A stretch of 64,000 nucleotides of DNA from Imbroritus primus (GCF_964332355.1 NZ_OZ201293.1:1116001-1180000), one strand, 5' to 3'. Positions 53,028 through 62,489 are shown, numbered from the stretch's first letter. Numbers and translations are program-made. Notes: generated by a model not told the origin, from the letters alone.

Positions 53028-53981
53028 ATGGAACTTCGGCAGCTGCGGTATCTGGTGGCGATTGCGGAACACGGCAGCTTTTCGCGCGCGGCCGAGAAGG
53101 TGTTTATCGCGCAGTCGGCGCTCAGTCATCAGCTCGCGCAGCTCGAGCGGGAACTCGGCGTGCAGTTGCTGCACCGCGCACACCGCGGCGTCGAGCTGAC
53201 CGAGGCGGGACATGCGTTTCTGCCACATGCCAAGGCCATCCTGCGTCAGACCGAGGACGCCCGCGCCAGCGTGCGCAGCGCACCAGGCGAGCCCGCCGGC
53301 AAGGTGGTGATCGGATTGCCGCAAAGTATTTCCAACGTGCTGGCGCTTCCGCTGCTGCAAGCAGTACGCGCTGCCTTGCCGAATGTCGAGCTCGAATTGA
53401 CGGAAGAGCTGACGGGCACGCTGACTGACCAGCTGCGTACCGGTTCGCTGCACCTGGCGGTGCTGTTCGATAACGGCGACCTGTCCGAGTTCGATACGAG
53501 GCTGCTGGCGAGCGAGCGGCTGTGCCTGGTCTCACGCCGGCCCGACCGGGGTGAGGGGCCTCGGTCGGTATCGTTGCGCAAGGCGTTGTCGATGCCGCTC
53601 GTATTGCCTGCCGGCCGCCATGGCGTGCGGCCGATCATCGAGCGGATGGCGCGGGAGCGCGGCTATGGTGCGCCGCATGTGATTGCCGATATCAGTTCTG
53701 TCAGCATTCTGCGGTCGACTCTGCTCGCGGGTATCGGACACACGCTGTTACCGGTGATGCCGCTCAAGGCCGACATCGACAGCGGCGGGCTGGTGGCTGT
53801 GCCCGTGGTATCGCCGCCGCTGGTGAGGGTGGTGGCGGTATGTGCGTCGCGCCGTGTACCGCTGACGGCTGCCGCCACGGCGGTTCTGCAGATGCTGGAT
53901 ACGCTGGTGCGCCACCTGTGCCGCAGCGGTGCATGGGTCGATGCGACACCATTGGGTGTGCCCACCGAGACGCGCGTCTGA
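53028..53981 (+). CDS. LysR-family transcriptional regulator
   Basis: A 317-residue LTTR with the HTH in the first about 60 residues (LRQLRYLVAIAEHGSFSRAAEKVFIAQSALSHQLAQLE) and a periplasmic-binding-type effector domain (about 90-300). Its start resembles Nac/Cbl-like nitrogen or sulfur regulators, but the effector is not determinable. The start ATG 53028 precedes MELRQ; a ribosome site is weak. It is not PhcA, whose N-terminus differs. No gene stands divergent directly upstream. Confidence 0.88.
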   Translation: MELRQLRYLVAIAEHGSFSRAAEKVFIAQSALSHQLAQLERELGVQLLHRAHRGVELTEAGHAFLPHAKAILRQTEDARASVRSAPGEPAGKVVIGLPQSISNVLALPLLQAVRAALPNVELELTEELTGTLTDQLRTGSLHLAVLFDNGDLSEFDTRLLASERLCLVSRRPDRGEGPRSVSLRKALSMPLVLPAGRHGVRPIIERMARERGYGAPHVIADISSVSILRSTLLAGIGHTLLPVMPLKADIDSGGLVAVPVVSPPLVRVVAVCASRRVPLTAAATAVLQMLDTLVRHLCRSGAWVDATPLGVPTETRV

Positions 53982-54036
53982 TCTTGCCAGGCTGTATGGC
54001 GGTTGTGCTGCTGCTGGGGCTTCGCAGCCAGCGCTG

Positions 54037-55455
54037 CTATTGCGACAACTGCCGGTGCGCCAGTGCGCCAAGGGTCTGCATGGCCTGTTCCGTCGCCTCG
54101 GTCCACGCTTGCCCATAGTTGAGGCGGATGCAGTTGCGATAGCTGCGGCGCGCCGAGAAAATCGGGCCAGGCGCAATCGAGATGTCGTGCTCGAGCGCTT
54201 CGCGATGTAGCGCCAGCGCGTCGAATTCACGTGGGAACTCGACCCACAGAAAATATCCGCCTGCCGGCCGGGAGACGCGCACGTCTTCCGGAAAGTCGCG
54301 CCCAATGGCTTTGAGCAACTGGCCCTGCTGGGTCTCGAGCGCGTGGCGCAGCTTGCGCAGGTGCTTGTCGTAGCCGCCGTTCTGCAAGTACTCGGCGATT
54401 GCCAGCTGGGCGGGAATGCTTGCCGACAGCGTCGTCATCAGTTTCTGCCGCTGGATGGCATCGCCAAAGCGCCCGGGGGCAGCCCAGCCGATGCGGAAGC
54501 CGGGTGCGAGCGTCTTTGAAAACGAGCCGCAATGCATGACCAGTCCCTCGGTATCGAACGCCTTGGCCGGCACCGGGCTGCGGCTGCCGAAATACAGCTC
54601 GCCGTAGACATCATCCTCGATCAGCGGAACCTGATGGCGGGTCAGCAGTTCGACCAGCGCTTTCTTCTTGTCCGCGGTCATGCTCGCGCCCATGGGATTC
54701 TGGAACTGCGTCATGAACCAGCAGGCACGCACCGGATGACGCTTGAGTGCATCGGCGAGGGCGGCGAGATCAATGCCCTCGCTGGGGTGCACGGGGATCT
54801 CCACGGCTTTCAGGCCAAGCCGCTCAAGCGCCTGCAGCGCCGCGTAGAAGCCCGGCGATTCGATGGCGACTACATCGCCGGGCCGCGTCACGGCCATCAG
54901 GCACAGATTGAGCGCTTCCAATGCGCCGTTGGTGACGATGATGTCCTCCGTCGGTTGCGGAATGCCAGCGCCGAGATAGCGCAGAGCGATCTGCTGACGC
55001 AGCGCCGGATTGCCGGGCGGCATATCGGCGACCGACAACCAGGGGTCGATGGCACGCCCCGCGCGGGCGAGCGACTTGCCGAGCCGCGCCCACGGAAACA
55101 GCTCAGGGGACGGAAATGCCGATCCCAGTTGTACGAGCCGCGGGTCCCGTGCCGCATCGAGCACCGAGAACACCAGTTCGGAGATGTCCACGCTTGTCGA
55201 TACCTTGCGCGAACGCGTCATGCCGGGCGGCGGCAGCGTGCGGCCCGGCGTTCCGGCGACGTAGTAGCCCGAACGTTCGCGGGCGCGGACCAGACCACGT
55301 TCCTCCAGCCGGTAGTAGGCCTGGAAGGCGGTCGACGGACTCACGCCATACTGCGCCACCGTGGTGCGGATCGATGGCATCTTGGTGCCGGGTGGCAGCT
55401 TACCGTTGCGGATGTCGCGGGAGAGCGCCTCGGCCAGCGCTTCGTAGCGTTTCAT
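54037..55455 (-). CDS. MocR/PdxR-type regulator with aminotransferase domain
   Basis: A 472-residue fusion of a GntR winged helix (about 1-75) to a PLP-dependent aminotransferase-like domain (about 105-465) with the Lys of the PLP aldimine in HCGSFSKTLAPGFRIGW. MocR proteins use PLP chemistry to sense amines or vitamin B6. It is divergent from the cytochrome/spermidine-dehydrogenase pair, 180 bases away, and probably controls it. The effector could be a polyamine-derived amine; that is inference. Confidence 0.92.
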   Translation of the reverse strand: MKRYEALAEALSRDIRNGKLPPGTKMPSIRTTVAQYGVSPSTAFQAYYRLEERGLVRARERSGYYVAGTPGRTLPPPGMTRSRKVSTSVDISELVFSVLDAARDPRLVQLGSAFPSPELFPWARLGKSLARAGRAIDPWLSVADMPPGNPALRQQIALRYLGAGIPQPTEDIIVTNGALEALNLCLMAVTRPGDVVAIESPGFYAALQALERLGLKAVEIPVHPSEGIDLAALADALKRHPVRACWFMTQFQNPMGASMTADKKKALVELLTRHQVPLIEDDVYGELYFGSRSPVPAKAFDTEGLVMHCGSFSKTLAPGFRIGWAAPGRFGDAIQRQKLMTTLSASIPAQLAIAEYLQNGGYDKHLRKLRHALETQQGQLLKAIGRDFPEDVRVSRPAGGYFLWVEFPREFDALALHREALEHDISIAPGPIFSARRSYRNCIRLNYGQAWTEATEQAMQTLGALAHRQLSQ

Positions 55456-55635
55456 GGGAGTGGAGTGGTTCTTGGGTAGTTGGTTTAATCGACGCTCTGA
55501 CTGACAATCTGATACGGTAAATTAACATGAAACTGGTTCTGTTACTTTTTCTTGGGGCTCGTCATACTGCACCCTGACACAACTCGCGTACGTGTAGTTC
55601 AACCTTTCCGACCCTACGAATCCAGACCCATTGCT

Positions 55636-56919
55636 GTGATCACCCGATATCTTCAACGGGCCATGCTGGCCCTGGCACTGGCTGTGCCCTGTGCAGCGAT
55701 GGCTGCGTCAGCCGATAGCGCCCAGCTGAGCCGTGGCCAGTATCTGGCCACCGTCGGCAATTGCATGTCCTGCCATACCGCGCCTGGCGGCGCACCGCTG
55801 GCAGGAGGCTTGCCGCTCAAGACGCCGCTTGGCACGGTGTACTCCACCAACATCACCCCCGATCCCGAGACTGGCATCGGCGCCTACTCGCGTGACGAGT
55901 TCGAGCAGGCGGTACGGCGCGGTGTCGCCAGGCATGGCAAGCGGCTGTATCCGGCCATGCCGTATCCGTCGTACGCAGGGCTGAGCGATGACGACATCGA
56001 TGCGCTGTACGTGTACCTGAAGCATGCCGTCAAGCCGGTGCGCCAGGCGACGCCTGCGCCGGAGATCCCGTGGCTGCTGGGCATGCGCTGGCCGCTGGCG
56101 ATCTGGAACTGGCTGTTCGTGGACAGCAAGCCTTATCAGCCGGATGCGGGCAAGTCGGCCGAATGGAATCGCGGCGCCTATCTCACCCAGGCAGTCGCGC
56201 ATTGCGGTGCCTGTCATACGCCGCGCAACGTGGTGGCGGCGGAGCGGGCGCTGGACGAGCGCAGCAGCCTGTATCTCGCCGGAGCGCGTGTCGACGGTTG
56301 GTCCGCGCCGAACCTCACGGGAGACCAGATCACCGGGCTGGGTGCATGGTCGCGCGAAGAGGTGGCCGAGTACCTGCGTACCGGACGCAACGCCCACGCA
56401 ACGTCCTTCGGCCCGATGTCGGAAGTGATTTCTGGCGGTACGCAATATCTCACGCAACGCGATGCGCTGGCCATCGCTACCTATCTGAAGACCTTGCCGG
56501 GCGTGCGCGGCGAGAAGACGCCGTTCCGCTACGATCCGGCCGTCGCCGAGGCCCTGGCCCAGGGCCGTCTCGACAAGCCCGGCGCGCGGCGTTATGCCGA
56601 GTACTGCATGGCCTGCCATGGCGTAGACGGCAAGGGTTTCCGCCGGGTGTTTCCGCCGCTGGCCGGTAACGCTGTAGTGGCCGATCCCGATCCTGCATCG
56701 CTCATCCGCCTGCTGCTGGACGGTGCGGTGACTGCGAACGTCGCCACCGGACCTGCCGAGTACCACATGCCAGCCTATGGCTGGACCCTCGACGACCAGG
56801 AACTGGCCAACATCCTGACCTTCATCCGCACCAGCTGGGGCAATGCCGCGCCGGCCGTTACCGACGCCACGGTGGGCCGCCATCGTGCCGCGCAGGCCAA
56901 GCAAGTGAGACAACCATGA
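55636..56919 (+). CDS. Tri-haem cytochrome c, partner of spermidine dehydrogenase
   Basis: A 427-residue periplasmic cytochrome with three CxxCH haem sites (NCMSCH, HCGACH and YCMACH). Fold and spacing match the alcohol/gluconate/polyamine dehydrogenase cytochrome family. The signal peptide is best explained by the GTG start at 55636 (VITRYLQRAMLALALAVPCAAMAA); a frame is open further upstream and ATG 55663 is also possible. It transfers electrons from the next gene's enzyme to the respiratory chain. It overlaps that gene by four bases (ATGA). Confidence 0.88.
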   Translation: MITRYLQRAMLALALAVPCAAMAASADSAQLSRGQYLATVGNCMSCHTAPGGAPLAGGLPLKTPLGTVYSTNITPDPETGIGAYSRDEFEQAVRRGVARHGKRLYPAMPYPSYAGLSDDDIDALYVYLKHAVKPVRQATPAPEIPWLLGMRWPLAIWNWLFVDSKPYQPDAGKSAEWNRGAYLTQAVAHCGACHTPRNVVAAERALDERSSLYLAGARVDGWSAPNLTGDQITGLGAWSREEVAEYLRTGRNAHATSFGPMSEVISGGTQYLTQRDALAIATYLKTLPGVRGEKTPFRYDPAVAEALAQGRLDKPGARRYAEYCMACHGVDGKGFRRVFPPLAGNAVVADPDPASLIRLLLDGAVTANVATGPAEYHMPAYGWTLDDQELANILTFIRTSWGNAAPAVTDATVGRHRAAQAKQVRQP

Positions 56920-58709
56920 GCATCACGCGACGAGATTTTCTGAATGGTACGGCGCTGAGCATCGCCGCCGGCATGCTGCCGTCTTCACTGCTGCATGCGG
57001 CGGACGCGGCGCGCGTGGGTTATCCGCCAGCATTGACCGGCCTGCGTGGCAACCACGCAGGCTCGTATGCGCTGGCCCATAGCCTTGGCCGGGAAGGCGT
57101 GAAGTACCGTGCCGTGACGCCCCGTGAGGTATACGATCTTGTCGTCGTGGGCGGCGGCATCAGCGGCCTCGCGGCCGCGTGGTTCTATCGGCGCAAGTTC
57201 GGCGCGGACAAACGTATCCTGATTCTCGAGAACCATGACGATTTCGGGGGGCATGCGCGCCGCAACGAGTTCACTGTCCGTGGTAAGCGCTTGGTCTCGT
57301 ATGGCGGTAGCGCCGGTATTCGCGCCTCCGCGCTGGAACAGCCGGCCGTCGCTGCATTGTTTGCTGGGCTGGGTCTCGATGCTCGCACGCGCCTGGCGGA
57401 CGAGGGAATGTACACGCAGCGCGGACTGGGCCGTGCGGTGTTCTTCAACCGCGAACATTTTGGGCGCGATCAGTTGCTGACCGGCGATCCGCTCCTTGAA
57501 CGCGCAACCGCCGCAGCGTTTCTCGCGCAGGCGCCGTTGCCGGCCGAGGACCGTACCGCATTGCAGCGGTTGTTCGATGGCAGCACCGATTTCCTGGTAG
57601 GCATGCCGGACGGTGAGCGCGCGACCTACCTGCGCCGTACCAGCTATGCTGCTTTCCTGCGTGAACGCGTGAAACTGGGCGTCGCTGGGCTGCGCTTCTT
57701 CCGCAGCCGGACCAACGATGCCTACGCGCTGGACAGCGAAGGCGTATCCGTGCTCGATGCGCTGGCGATCGGGCTGCCAGCCGGCGCGGGCATGCCGTCG
57801 GGTGTGAACAATCCATGGTTGGGCAAGGCGCCGGACACCGGGCTGCGTTTCGTCGATGGCAATGCCGGCATCGCGCGCCTGCTGGTGCGCGACCTGATTC
57901 CCGGCGTTGCCAAGGCCGGTGCGGCGGACAGCATTGCACAGGCGCAATTCGACTATGCCCAGCTGGACCAGGAGAAAGCCAAGGTACGCCTGCGGCTCAA
58001 TAGCCTGGTGGTCGGACTGGAGCAGGATCGCCGGCTGAGCCGCGTAACCTATGGTGTGGATGGGGCGCTGTACGCGGCCGAGACCACACATGTCGTGCTG
58101 GCCGGCTACAACATGATGATTCCTTTCATCATGCCGGAACTCCCCGCGCCGCAGAAAGCCGCACTGCGCGATGCCGTCAAGGCGCCGCTGATCTACACCA
58201 AGGTGGCGCTCGACAACTGGCGTGCCTTCGATGCGCTCAAGACACGCAGCATCCATGCGCCGACGCAGCGCTACACCGATCTCCGGCTCGAGACGCCAGC
58301 GGGCGCGAGTCCGGACGACCCGGTGGTGCTGCACATGCTGTACGTGCCGACGGTCCCGGATAGCGGCATGACAGCGCGCGAGCGATTCCGTGCCGGGCGT
58401 GCGCAGTTACTGGCCACGCCATATGAGGCACTGGAGCGCGATGTCCTGGGGCAGCTCGATCGCATGCTGGGCCCGGCCGGGTTTGCATCGAAGAAGGAAG
58501 TGCGCGCCATCACGGTGAATCGCTGGTCGCATGGCTATGCGTGCATGCCGAACAGCCTGTACGAAGATGTCGAGGCCGCGAGGAAAAAGCTGCAGGCGGC
58601 AGCCGCCCCGGCGGGGCGCGTGACCATTGCCAACAGCGATGCAGGTGGCAGCCCGTCTGTCGGCGCCGCCATCGAGCAGGCGGCACGTGCGGTGGAAGCG
58701 TTCCGCTAG
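56916..58709 (+). CDS. spdH: Spermidine dehydrogenase (FAD, Tat-exported)
   Basis: A 597-residue flavoenzyme with a twin-arginine leader (TRRDFLNGTAL) and an NAD/FAD fold beginning DLVVVGGGISGLAAA near residue 70, followed by the second FAD region near the end (ANSDAGGSPSVG). This is the Pseudomonas SpdH layout, a periplasmic enzyme that cleaves spermidine. Electrons go to the cytochrome encoded just upstream. Its stop TAG is interlocked with the stop of the convergent fdxA through the palindrome CTAG (58706-58709). Spermidine specificity is by family and not proven. Confidence 0.88.
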   Translation: MSITRRDFLNGTALSIAAGMLPSSLLHAADAARVGYPPALTGLRGNHAGSYALAHSLGREGVKYRAVTPREVYDLVVVGGGISGLAAAWFYRRKFGADKRILILENHDDFGGHARRNEFTVRGKRLVSYGGSAGIRASALEQPAVAALFAGLGLDARTRLADEGMYTQRGLGRAVFFNREHFGRDQLLTGDPLLERATAAAFLAQAPLPAEDRTALQRLFDGSTDFLVGMPDGERATYLRRTSYAAFLRERVKLGVAGLRFFRSRTNDAYALDSEGVSVLDALAIGLPAGAGMPSGVNNPWLGKAPDTGLRFVDGNAGIARLLVRDLIPGVAKAGAADSIAQAQFDYAQLDQEKAKVRLRLNSLVVGLEQDRRLSRVTYGVDGALYAAETTHVVLAGYNMMIPFIMPELPAPQKAALRDAVKAPLIYTKVALDNWRAFDALKTRSIHAPTQRYTDLRLETPAGASPDDPVVLHMLYVPTVPDSGMTARERFRAGRAQLLATPYEALERDVLGQLDRMLGPAGFASKKEVRAITVNRWSHGYACMPNSLYEDVEAARKKLQAAAAPAGRVTIANSDAGGSPSVGAAIEQAARAVEAFR

Positions 58710-59059
58710 CCTGCTGGCGTGCCAGGCGGAGAGGTGTCGAGGTACTCGAATTTGTTGCGGACCTCGGCCCACTTTTCGTGTTCCGGCAACGGCGCTTCCG
58801 ATTGCGGCAGGACCGGCCAGTCCGGGCGCTGCGAAAGCGTGGCGTTCAGGGCAATGAAATGCTGCTGCTCGGGCGGGAGATCGTCAGCGGAATAGATGGC
58901 GCCGACCGGGCATTCGGCCACGCACATCGAGCAATCGATGCAGCCATCGGGATCGATGACCAGGAAATTTGGTCCCGCATGGAAGCAGTCCATCGGGCAA
59001 ACGTCCACGCAATCGGTGTAGCGGCATTGGATACAGGCTTCGGTGACGACAAAAGGCAT
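58706..59059 (-). CDS. fdxA: 7Fe ferredoxin FdxA
   Basis: A 117-residue ferredoxin with the [3Fe-4S]/[4Fe-4S] cysteine pattern TEACIQCRYTDCVDVCP then CIDCSMCVAECP, as in FdxA proteins (about 107 residues). It shuttles electrons in the cytosol. It is convergent with spdH; its stop is the reverse complement of the same CTAG. The start ATG 59059 gives MPFVVTEACI. Confidence 0.95.
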   Translation of the reverse strand: MPFVVTEACIQCRYTDCVDVCPMDCFHAGPNFLVIDPDGCIDCSMCVAECPVGAIYSADDLPPEQQHFIALNATLSQRPDWPVLPQSEAPLPEHEKWAEVRNKFEYLDTSPPGTPAG

Positions 59060-59245
59060 GATGGTGCGAGGGCAGGCGGCAGGGGGCACCGTCAACAGGC
59101 GACGGGCAGACCTGACCATGGTGCCAGGTTCGCCATGCGGCAGGATGCCGCAATCTTGATGCAGTCCTGCAGATTTTCTGAACCTGTGTAACCCGGCCAC
59201 GCTATGCCCCCAGGGGCGCTGCGCATGTATGGGCGATGCGTGCTG

Positions 59246-59716
59246 CTACGGCGCGTCTGCCTGGCAGACATCCACCCATTGCGCCTCGGTGATGCGCACG
59301 AGCTCCGCCGGGGCGATACGCACCGCCGTGTGGACACCGCCTGCTGCCGGCAGGACTTCGTCATATGCCTGTAGCGAAACATCCACGTAAACGGGCAATG
59401 GCGTCGCCAGCCCGAATGGGCAGACGCCGCCGACCGGGTGCCCTGTGATTGCTTGCACGTCCTCGGCCGCCAGCATGCGGCCTTTGCCGAACTGCTCCTT
59501 GAACTTGCGGTTGTCGACTCGCGCGTCCCCTTTGGCGACCAGCAGGATCACCCGGTCGTCCGTGAGGCGGAACGACAGTGTCTTGGCGATGCGGCCTGGC
59601 TCGACCCCGTGTGCTTCCGCCGCCAGCGCCACGGTGGCGGTACTCGTGTCGAGTTCGATAATTGGAATGGCAAGCTGCCGCGCGGCGAAGAAGGTGCGAA
59701 CGGATTCGACGGTCAT
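59246..59716 (-). CDS. YbaK/EbsC-type aminoacyl-tRNA deacylase
   Basis: A 156-residue YbaK-fold protein with AKTLSFRLTDDRVILLVAKGDARVD and the conserved VGGVCPFGL motif near residue 96. Members remove wrongly attached amino acids from tRNA. EbsC/YbaK/ProX subtypes cannot be told apart here. It is a single gene with no clear partners. Confidence 0.9.
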   Translation of the reverse strand: MTVESVRTFFAARQLAIPIIELDTSTATVALAAEAHGVEPGRIAKTLSFRLTDDRVILLVAKGDARVDNRKFKEQFGKGRMLAAEDVQAITGHPVGGVCPFGLATPLPVYVDVSLQAYDEVLPAAGGVHTAVRIAPAELVRITEAQWVDVCQADAP

Positions 59717-59951
59717 GGTCTGGAGCGGTTGTGTTGGAAAGCTGGTTCAAAACCGGCAGGATGGTTGCGCGCGAGTGGCATATACACCATGCATGGCGCA
59801 GCCGTGATTGTAGCTTTTCGGGTTACGGTCCAGTCATGCGCATGGTGTGCGGGACTGGTTACACCCGAAACACAGAGATACAGATACGGCACACAACTTT
59901 ACGGAAGGTCTCGCTAGACTGCATCTACTCGATCAGCAAAGGAGCGATCCC

Positions 59952-60392
59952 ATGAAGACACGTCAGATCCTGGCCGCCGCCGCGCTTGCCGCTGCTTCCC
60001 TGGCCGCTGTGCCGATGACCGCACAGGCTGCGGTTGGCGTGAGCATTTCGGTTGGTGTGGCACCGCCGCCGGTGCGTTACGAGCCCGTCCCGGCGCCGCG
60101 TGCCGGCTATGTCTGGGCCCCGGGTTACTGGGGCTGGGAAAACCAGCGCCATGTGTGGCAGCGCGGTCACTGGGTGCGCGCGCGTCCCGGCTACGCTTAT
60201 GCTGCGCCGCACTGGGTGCGCGCTGGCGATGGCTGGCGCTTCGAGCGCGAGCAGTGGCGCGCCGAGCGTCGGGCTGACCGTCGGGAACGCGTCTACGACC
60301 GTGGTTACCGCCAGGGATACCGGCAAGCCAACCGCGATGACCGGCATGACCGTCACCCCGGCCGCGGCCATGCGTACGGCCACCGCCATTGA
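59952..60392 (+). CDS. Small secreted YXWGXW-type repeat protein
   Basis: A 146-residue secreted protein with a signal peptide (cleaved near AQAA, about residue 27). The middle has Trp-rich repeats (YVWAPGYWGWE, VWQRGHWVRARPGY, HWVRAGDGW) of the YXWGXW/BcpO-related family, and the C-terminus is very basic, rich in Arg, His and Asp. Such proteins are envelope-associated and of unknown function. The ribosome site AAAGGAG is clear. A terminator follows. Confidence 0.85.
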   Translation: MKTRQILAAAALAAASLAAVPMTAQAAVGVSISVGVAPPPVRYEPVPAPRAGYVWAPGYWGWENQRHVWQRGHWVRARPGYAYAAPHWVRAGDGWRFEREQWRAERRADRRERVYDRGYRQGYRQANRDDRHDRHPGRGHAYGHRH

Positions 60393-60531
60393 GGGAGTTT
60401 TGTAGGCCATGCACCGACAAGGACTTCAGTGCACGGCGGACAGTATGGGCGTGGGGGCCTGTCTACACTGATAGTGCACTCTCCCCCGAGATGCCCCTTA
60501 AGTCCACATTTCCCCTTTGTGGCAAACATTT

Positions 60532-60563
60532 CCCGCTGACCCGTCGTCAGCGGGATTCTTTTT
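60532..60563 (+). terminator. Terminator after the YXWGXW gene
   Basis: CCCGCTGAC-CCGTC-GTCAGCGGG followed by ATTCTTTTT, a strong rho-independent signal. Confidence 0.88.
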
Positions 60564-60682
60564 GGGCATCGTTACCATTGCTTACAGCTTTAGCCCACAG
60601 GTTGCACCCTGTGTGATGCTGCGCACCTACAATAAGAGCACGAAAAATATCTCAGCTCGGCTGACGCGACAGGAGAGACCCC

Positions 60683-60994
60683 ATGAAACAACGTATCCTG
60701 CTGGCCCTTGGCGTGTCTGCGGCATTGCTGTCCGGTGCAGCGGCTGCGGATGTCCGTGTTGGCATCGCAGTCGGCGTGCCTGGCGTCGTCGTGGCTGGCC
60801 CCGGCTACTATGCGCCCCCGCCGGTCTATTACGCACCGCCTCCGCGCTACGTCCATCCGGCTCCGGTGTATTACGCGCCGCCCCCGGCCGCTTACTATTA
60901 CGGCCCGCCGCGCGGTTACTACCGTCATCCGGGATATGGCCACGGTCATCGCCATTGGAAGCATGAACACCGGCGCGGACGCGGCCACCGGTAA
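60683..60994 (+). CDS. Small Pro/Tyr-rich secreted protein
   Basis: A 103-residue protein with a signal peptide (cleaved near AAADV, about 22) and a mature part composed of YYAPPP-like repeats (VYYAPPPVYYAPPP is the style), ending in a Gly/His/Arg-rich tail. Low complexity suggests an extended envelope protein, perhaps a wall or outer-membrane linker. No family is assigned; the signal peptide and the terminator behind it support a real gene. AGGAGAGACCCC precedes the ATG. Confidence 0.75.
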   Translation: MKQRILLALGVSAALLSGAAAADVRVGIAVGVPGVVVAGPGYYAPPPVYYAPPPRYVHPAPVYYAPPPAAYYYGPPRGYYRHPGYGHGHRHWKHEHRRGRGHR

Positions 60995-61019
60995 TCGGTA
61001 ACCGGACCGTATGTACCAG

Positions 61020-61046
61020 AAGAGCCCCCTGTGGGCTCTTTTCTTT
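61020..61046 (+). terminator. Terminator after the Pro/Tyr-rich gene
   Basis: AAGAGCCC-CCTGT-GGGCTCTT followed by TTCTTT. Confidence 0.9.
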
Positions 61047-61255
61047 GGTAGCGGTTTTACCATCCCGTCGGGCGCTCAGCGTTAAATGAAATGGAGCGGA
61101 CCATGGCGGCATGTCTGCGCTAGCGTGGGCGAGCATCATGTTGCCAGCCCGGTACTTTTCATCGTGGCGATGCAGAGTCTTCATGCCGCATGGGCTTGGC
61201 TCGGGCGACGGGCGGGGTATACTTGCAGCCAAACTCAATTCCCAAGGAGCCACGC

Positions 61256-61663
61256 ATGTACCAGAAGTCCGCCCTGAGCGCTGCCGATGTGAAGAAGATC
61301 ATGGCAGCCGCCGAAGCCGAAGCAACCCAGAACGGCTGGGCCGTGTCGATTGCCGTGGTTGACGATGGCGGCCATCTGCTGGCGATGCAGCGTCTCGACA
61401 AGGCAGCGCCGATTTCGTCGCATATCTGCGTGGAAAAGGCCAAGACCTCGGCGCTCGGCTGCCGTGAATCGAAAGTCTATGAAGACGTGATCAACAACGG
61501 CCGTGTCTCGTTTGTGACGGCACCGACGCTGCAGGGCATGCTGGAAGGCGGTGTGCCGGTCGTCGTGGATGGCCACTGCATTGCCGCGGTAGGTGTGTCT
61601 GGTGTGAAATCATCGGAAGATGCGCAGATTGCCAAGGCGGGTATCGCTGCACTGGGCCTCTGA
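61256..61663 (+). CDS. GlcG/HbpS family protein (DUF336)
   Basis: A 135-residue protein of the GlcG/HbpS fold: VSIAVVDDGGHLLAMQRLDKA, KAKTSALG and the end GVSGVKSSEDAQIAKAG. Family members bind haem or corrinoids or act with glycolate genes. The start ATG 61256 has AAGGAG eight bases ahead. A clear terminator follows. Confidence 0.88.
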   Translation: MYQKSALSAADVKKIMAAAEAEATQNGWAVSIAVVDDGGHLLAMQRLDKAAPISSHICVEKAKTSALGCRESKVYEDVINNGRVSFVTAPTLQGMLEGGVPVVVDGHCIAAVGVSGVKSSEDAQIAKAGIAALGL

Positions 61664-61733
61664 GCATTCCGCGCGGTCTGCGTTCCGGGAGCGTGGGTGC
61701 CGCCGACCCTGCACCGGATGCATGTTCCGGACG

Positions 61734-61762
61734 AAAAAAACGCCGCAGATGCGGCGTTTTTT
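61734..61762. terminator. Terminator after the DUF336 gene
   Basis: CGCCGC-AGAT-GCGGCG flanked by A and T runs; it can act in both directions. Confidence 0.93.
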
Positions 61763-61970
61763 GTTGTCCGCCGGTAAAAGGCGGCGGGCGGAATAAAAAG
61801 AGGGCCTGGCTGGCTGGCCGGTGCAAGACGCAAACGGGGTCTAGCAGTTTTTCTGCACCGGTTGGCTGGCTAACGCCTAACACCTCGCTGGGAGGTGGTC
61901 CCCACAAAAGACGGTGTTGCTGCCCGTCCTGCCCAACGTATCGCGCAGACAGGTCGTGCGGCGGTGATCG

Positions 61971-62288
61971 TTACTTGGTCAGGATCAGCTTGCCCTTGCT
62001 GGTGATCCGCAGGGTGTAGGCTTCGCCGTTGTGCAGGATCTCGAGCGAGCCCTGGCCCTGGAACATCTTTTCGGTCGTCAGCGGTGTTGCCGGCTTTTTC
62101 TCGTTGGCAGCAGCGCGTGTCGGCATCATCAGGGGCGCCAGGATCGTTTCGGTCCGAAGCGCGGCTTCCCGGTGCATGTCGCGCGCCGGTGCCACCCGGA
62201 CGTGCCGCAGCGAAAGGCGGCGGCGAGAAATTTCAGCGGGTTGGCGGGAGACTTCGGCTGATTGGCTGGTAAGGGCGGCAGCGAGCAT
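61971..62288 (-). CDS. hemP: Hemin uptake protein HemP
   Basis: A 105-residue HemP. The C-terminal signature (LEILHNGEAYTLRITSKGKLILTK style) is diagnostic; the first about 60 residues are a variable extension. HemP is a small activator of haem receptor expression in Burkholderiales. The start is ATG 62288 with GGAG five bases before it. A Fur box lies about 60 bases upstream. It follows, on the same strand, the tonB-exbB-exbD operon but with its own promoter. Confidence 0.92.
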   Translation of the reverse strand: MLAAALTSQSAEVSRQPAEISRRRLSLRHVRVAPARDMHREAALRTETILAPLMMPTRAAANEKKPATPLTTEKMFQGQGSLEILHNGEAYTLRITSKGKLILTK

Positions 62289-62346
62289 GGATTCTCCGGT
62301 TGAAAGGCCTGCGGTATGCAGTGCGTATGTCGTGGGTGTTATATTA

Positions 62347-62365
62347 AATGAGAATCGTTATCATT
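62347..62365. promoter_or_regulatory. Fur box before hemP
   Basis: A 19-bp palindrome (AATGAGAATCGTTATCATT) close to the Fur consensus, itself flanked by ATATT and AATAT (62341-62371). It puts hemP under iron control. Confidence 0.88.
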
Positions 62366-62422
62366 CAATATAACCCGTACATATTTTATGGGTATTCCAT
62401 GAGAGGCGGGGGCGGGCGCACG

Positions 62423-62445
62423 AAAAAAGCGCCCGAAGGCGCTTT
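62423..62445 (-). terminator. Terminator of the tonB-exbBD operon
   Basis: On the minus strand AAAGCGCC-TTCG-GGCGCTTT ends in a T-run; the UUCG loop is very stable. Confidence 0.93.
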
Positions 62446-62489
62446 CGATTGGGCCGTGCCCGGCGTGAGGGTCGCGGCTGACAGCGGCA

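Noticed and set aside
53028..53981. LysR gene considered as PhcA
   Set aside because: PhcA is a LysR regulator of the phc system, but this protein's N-terminus (MELRQLRYLVAIAEHGSFSRAA) resembles Nac/Cbl-type proteins and not PhcA, and it is 44 kb from the phc operon.
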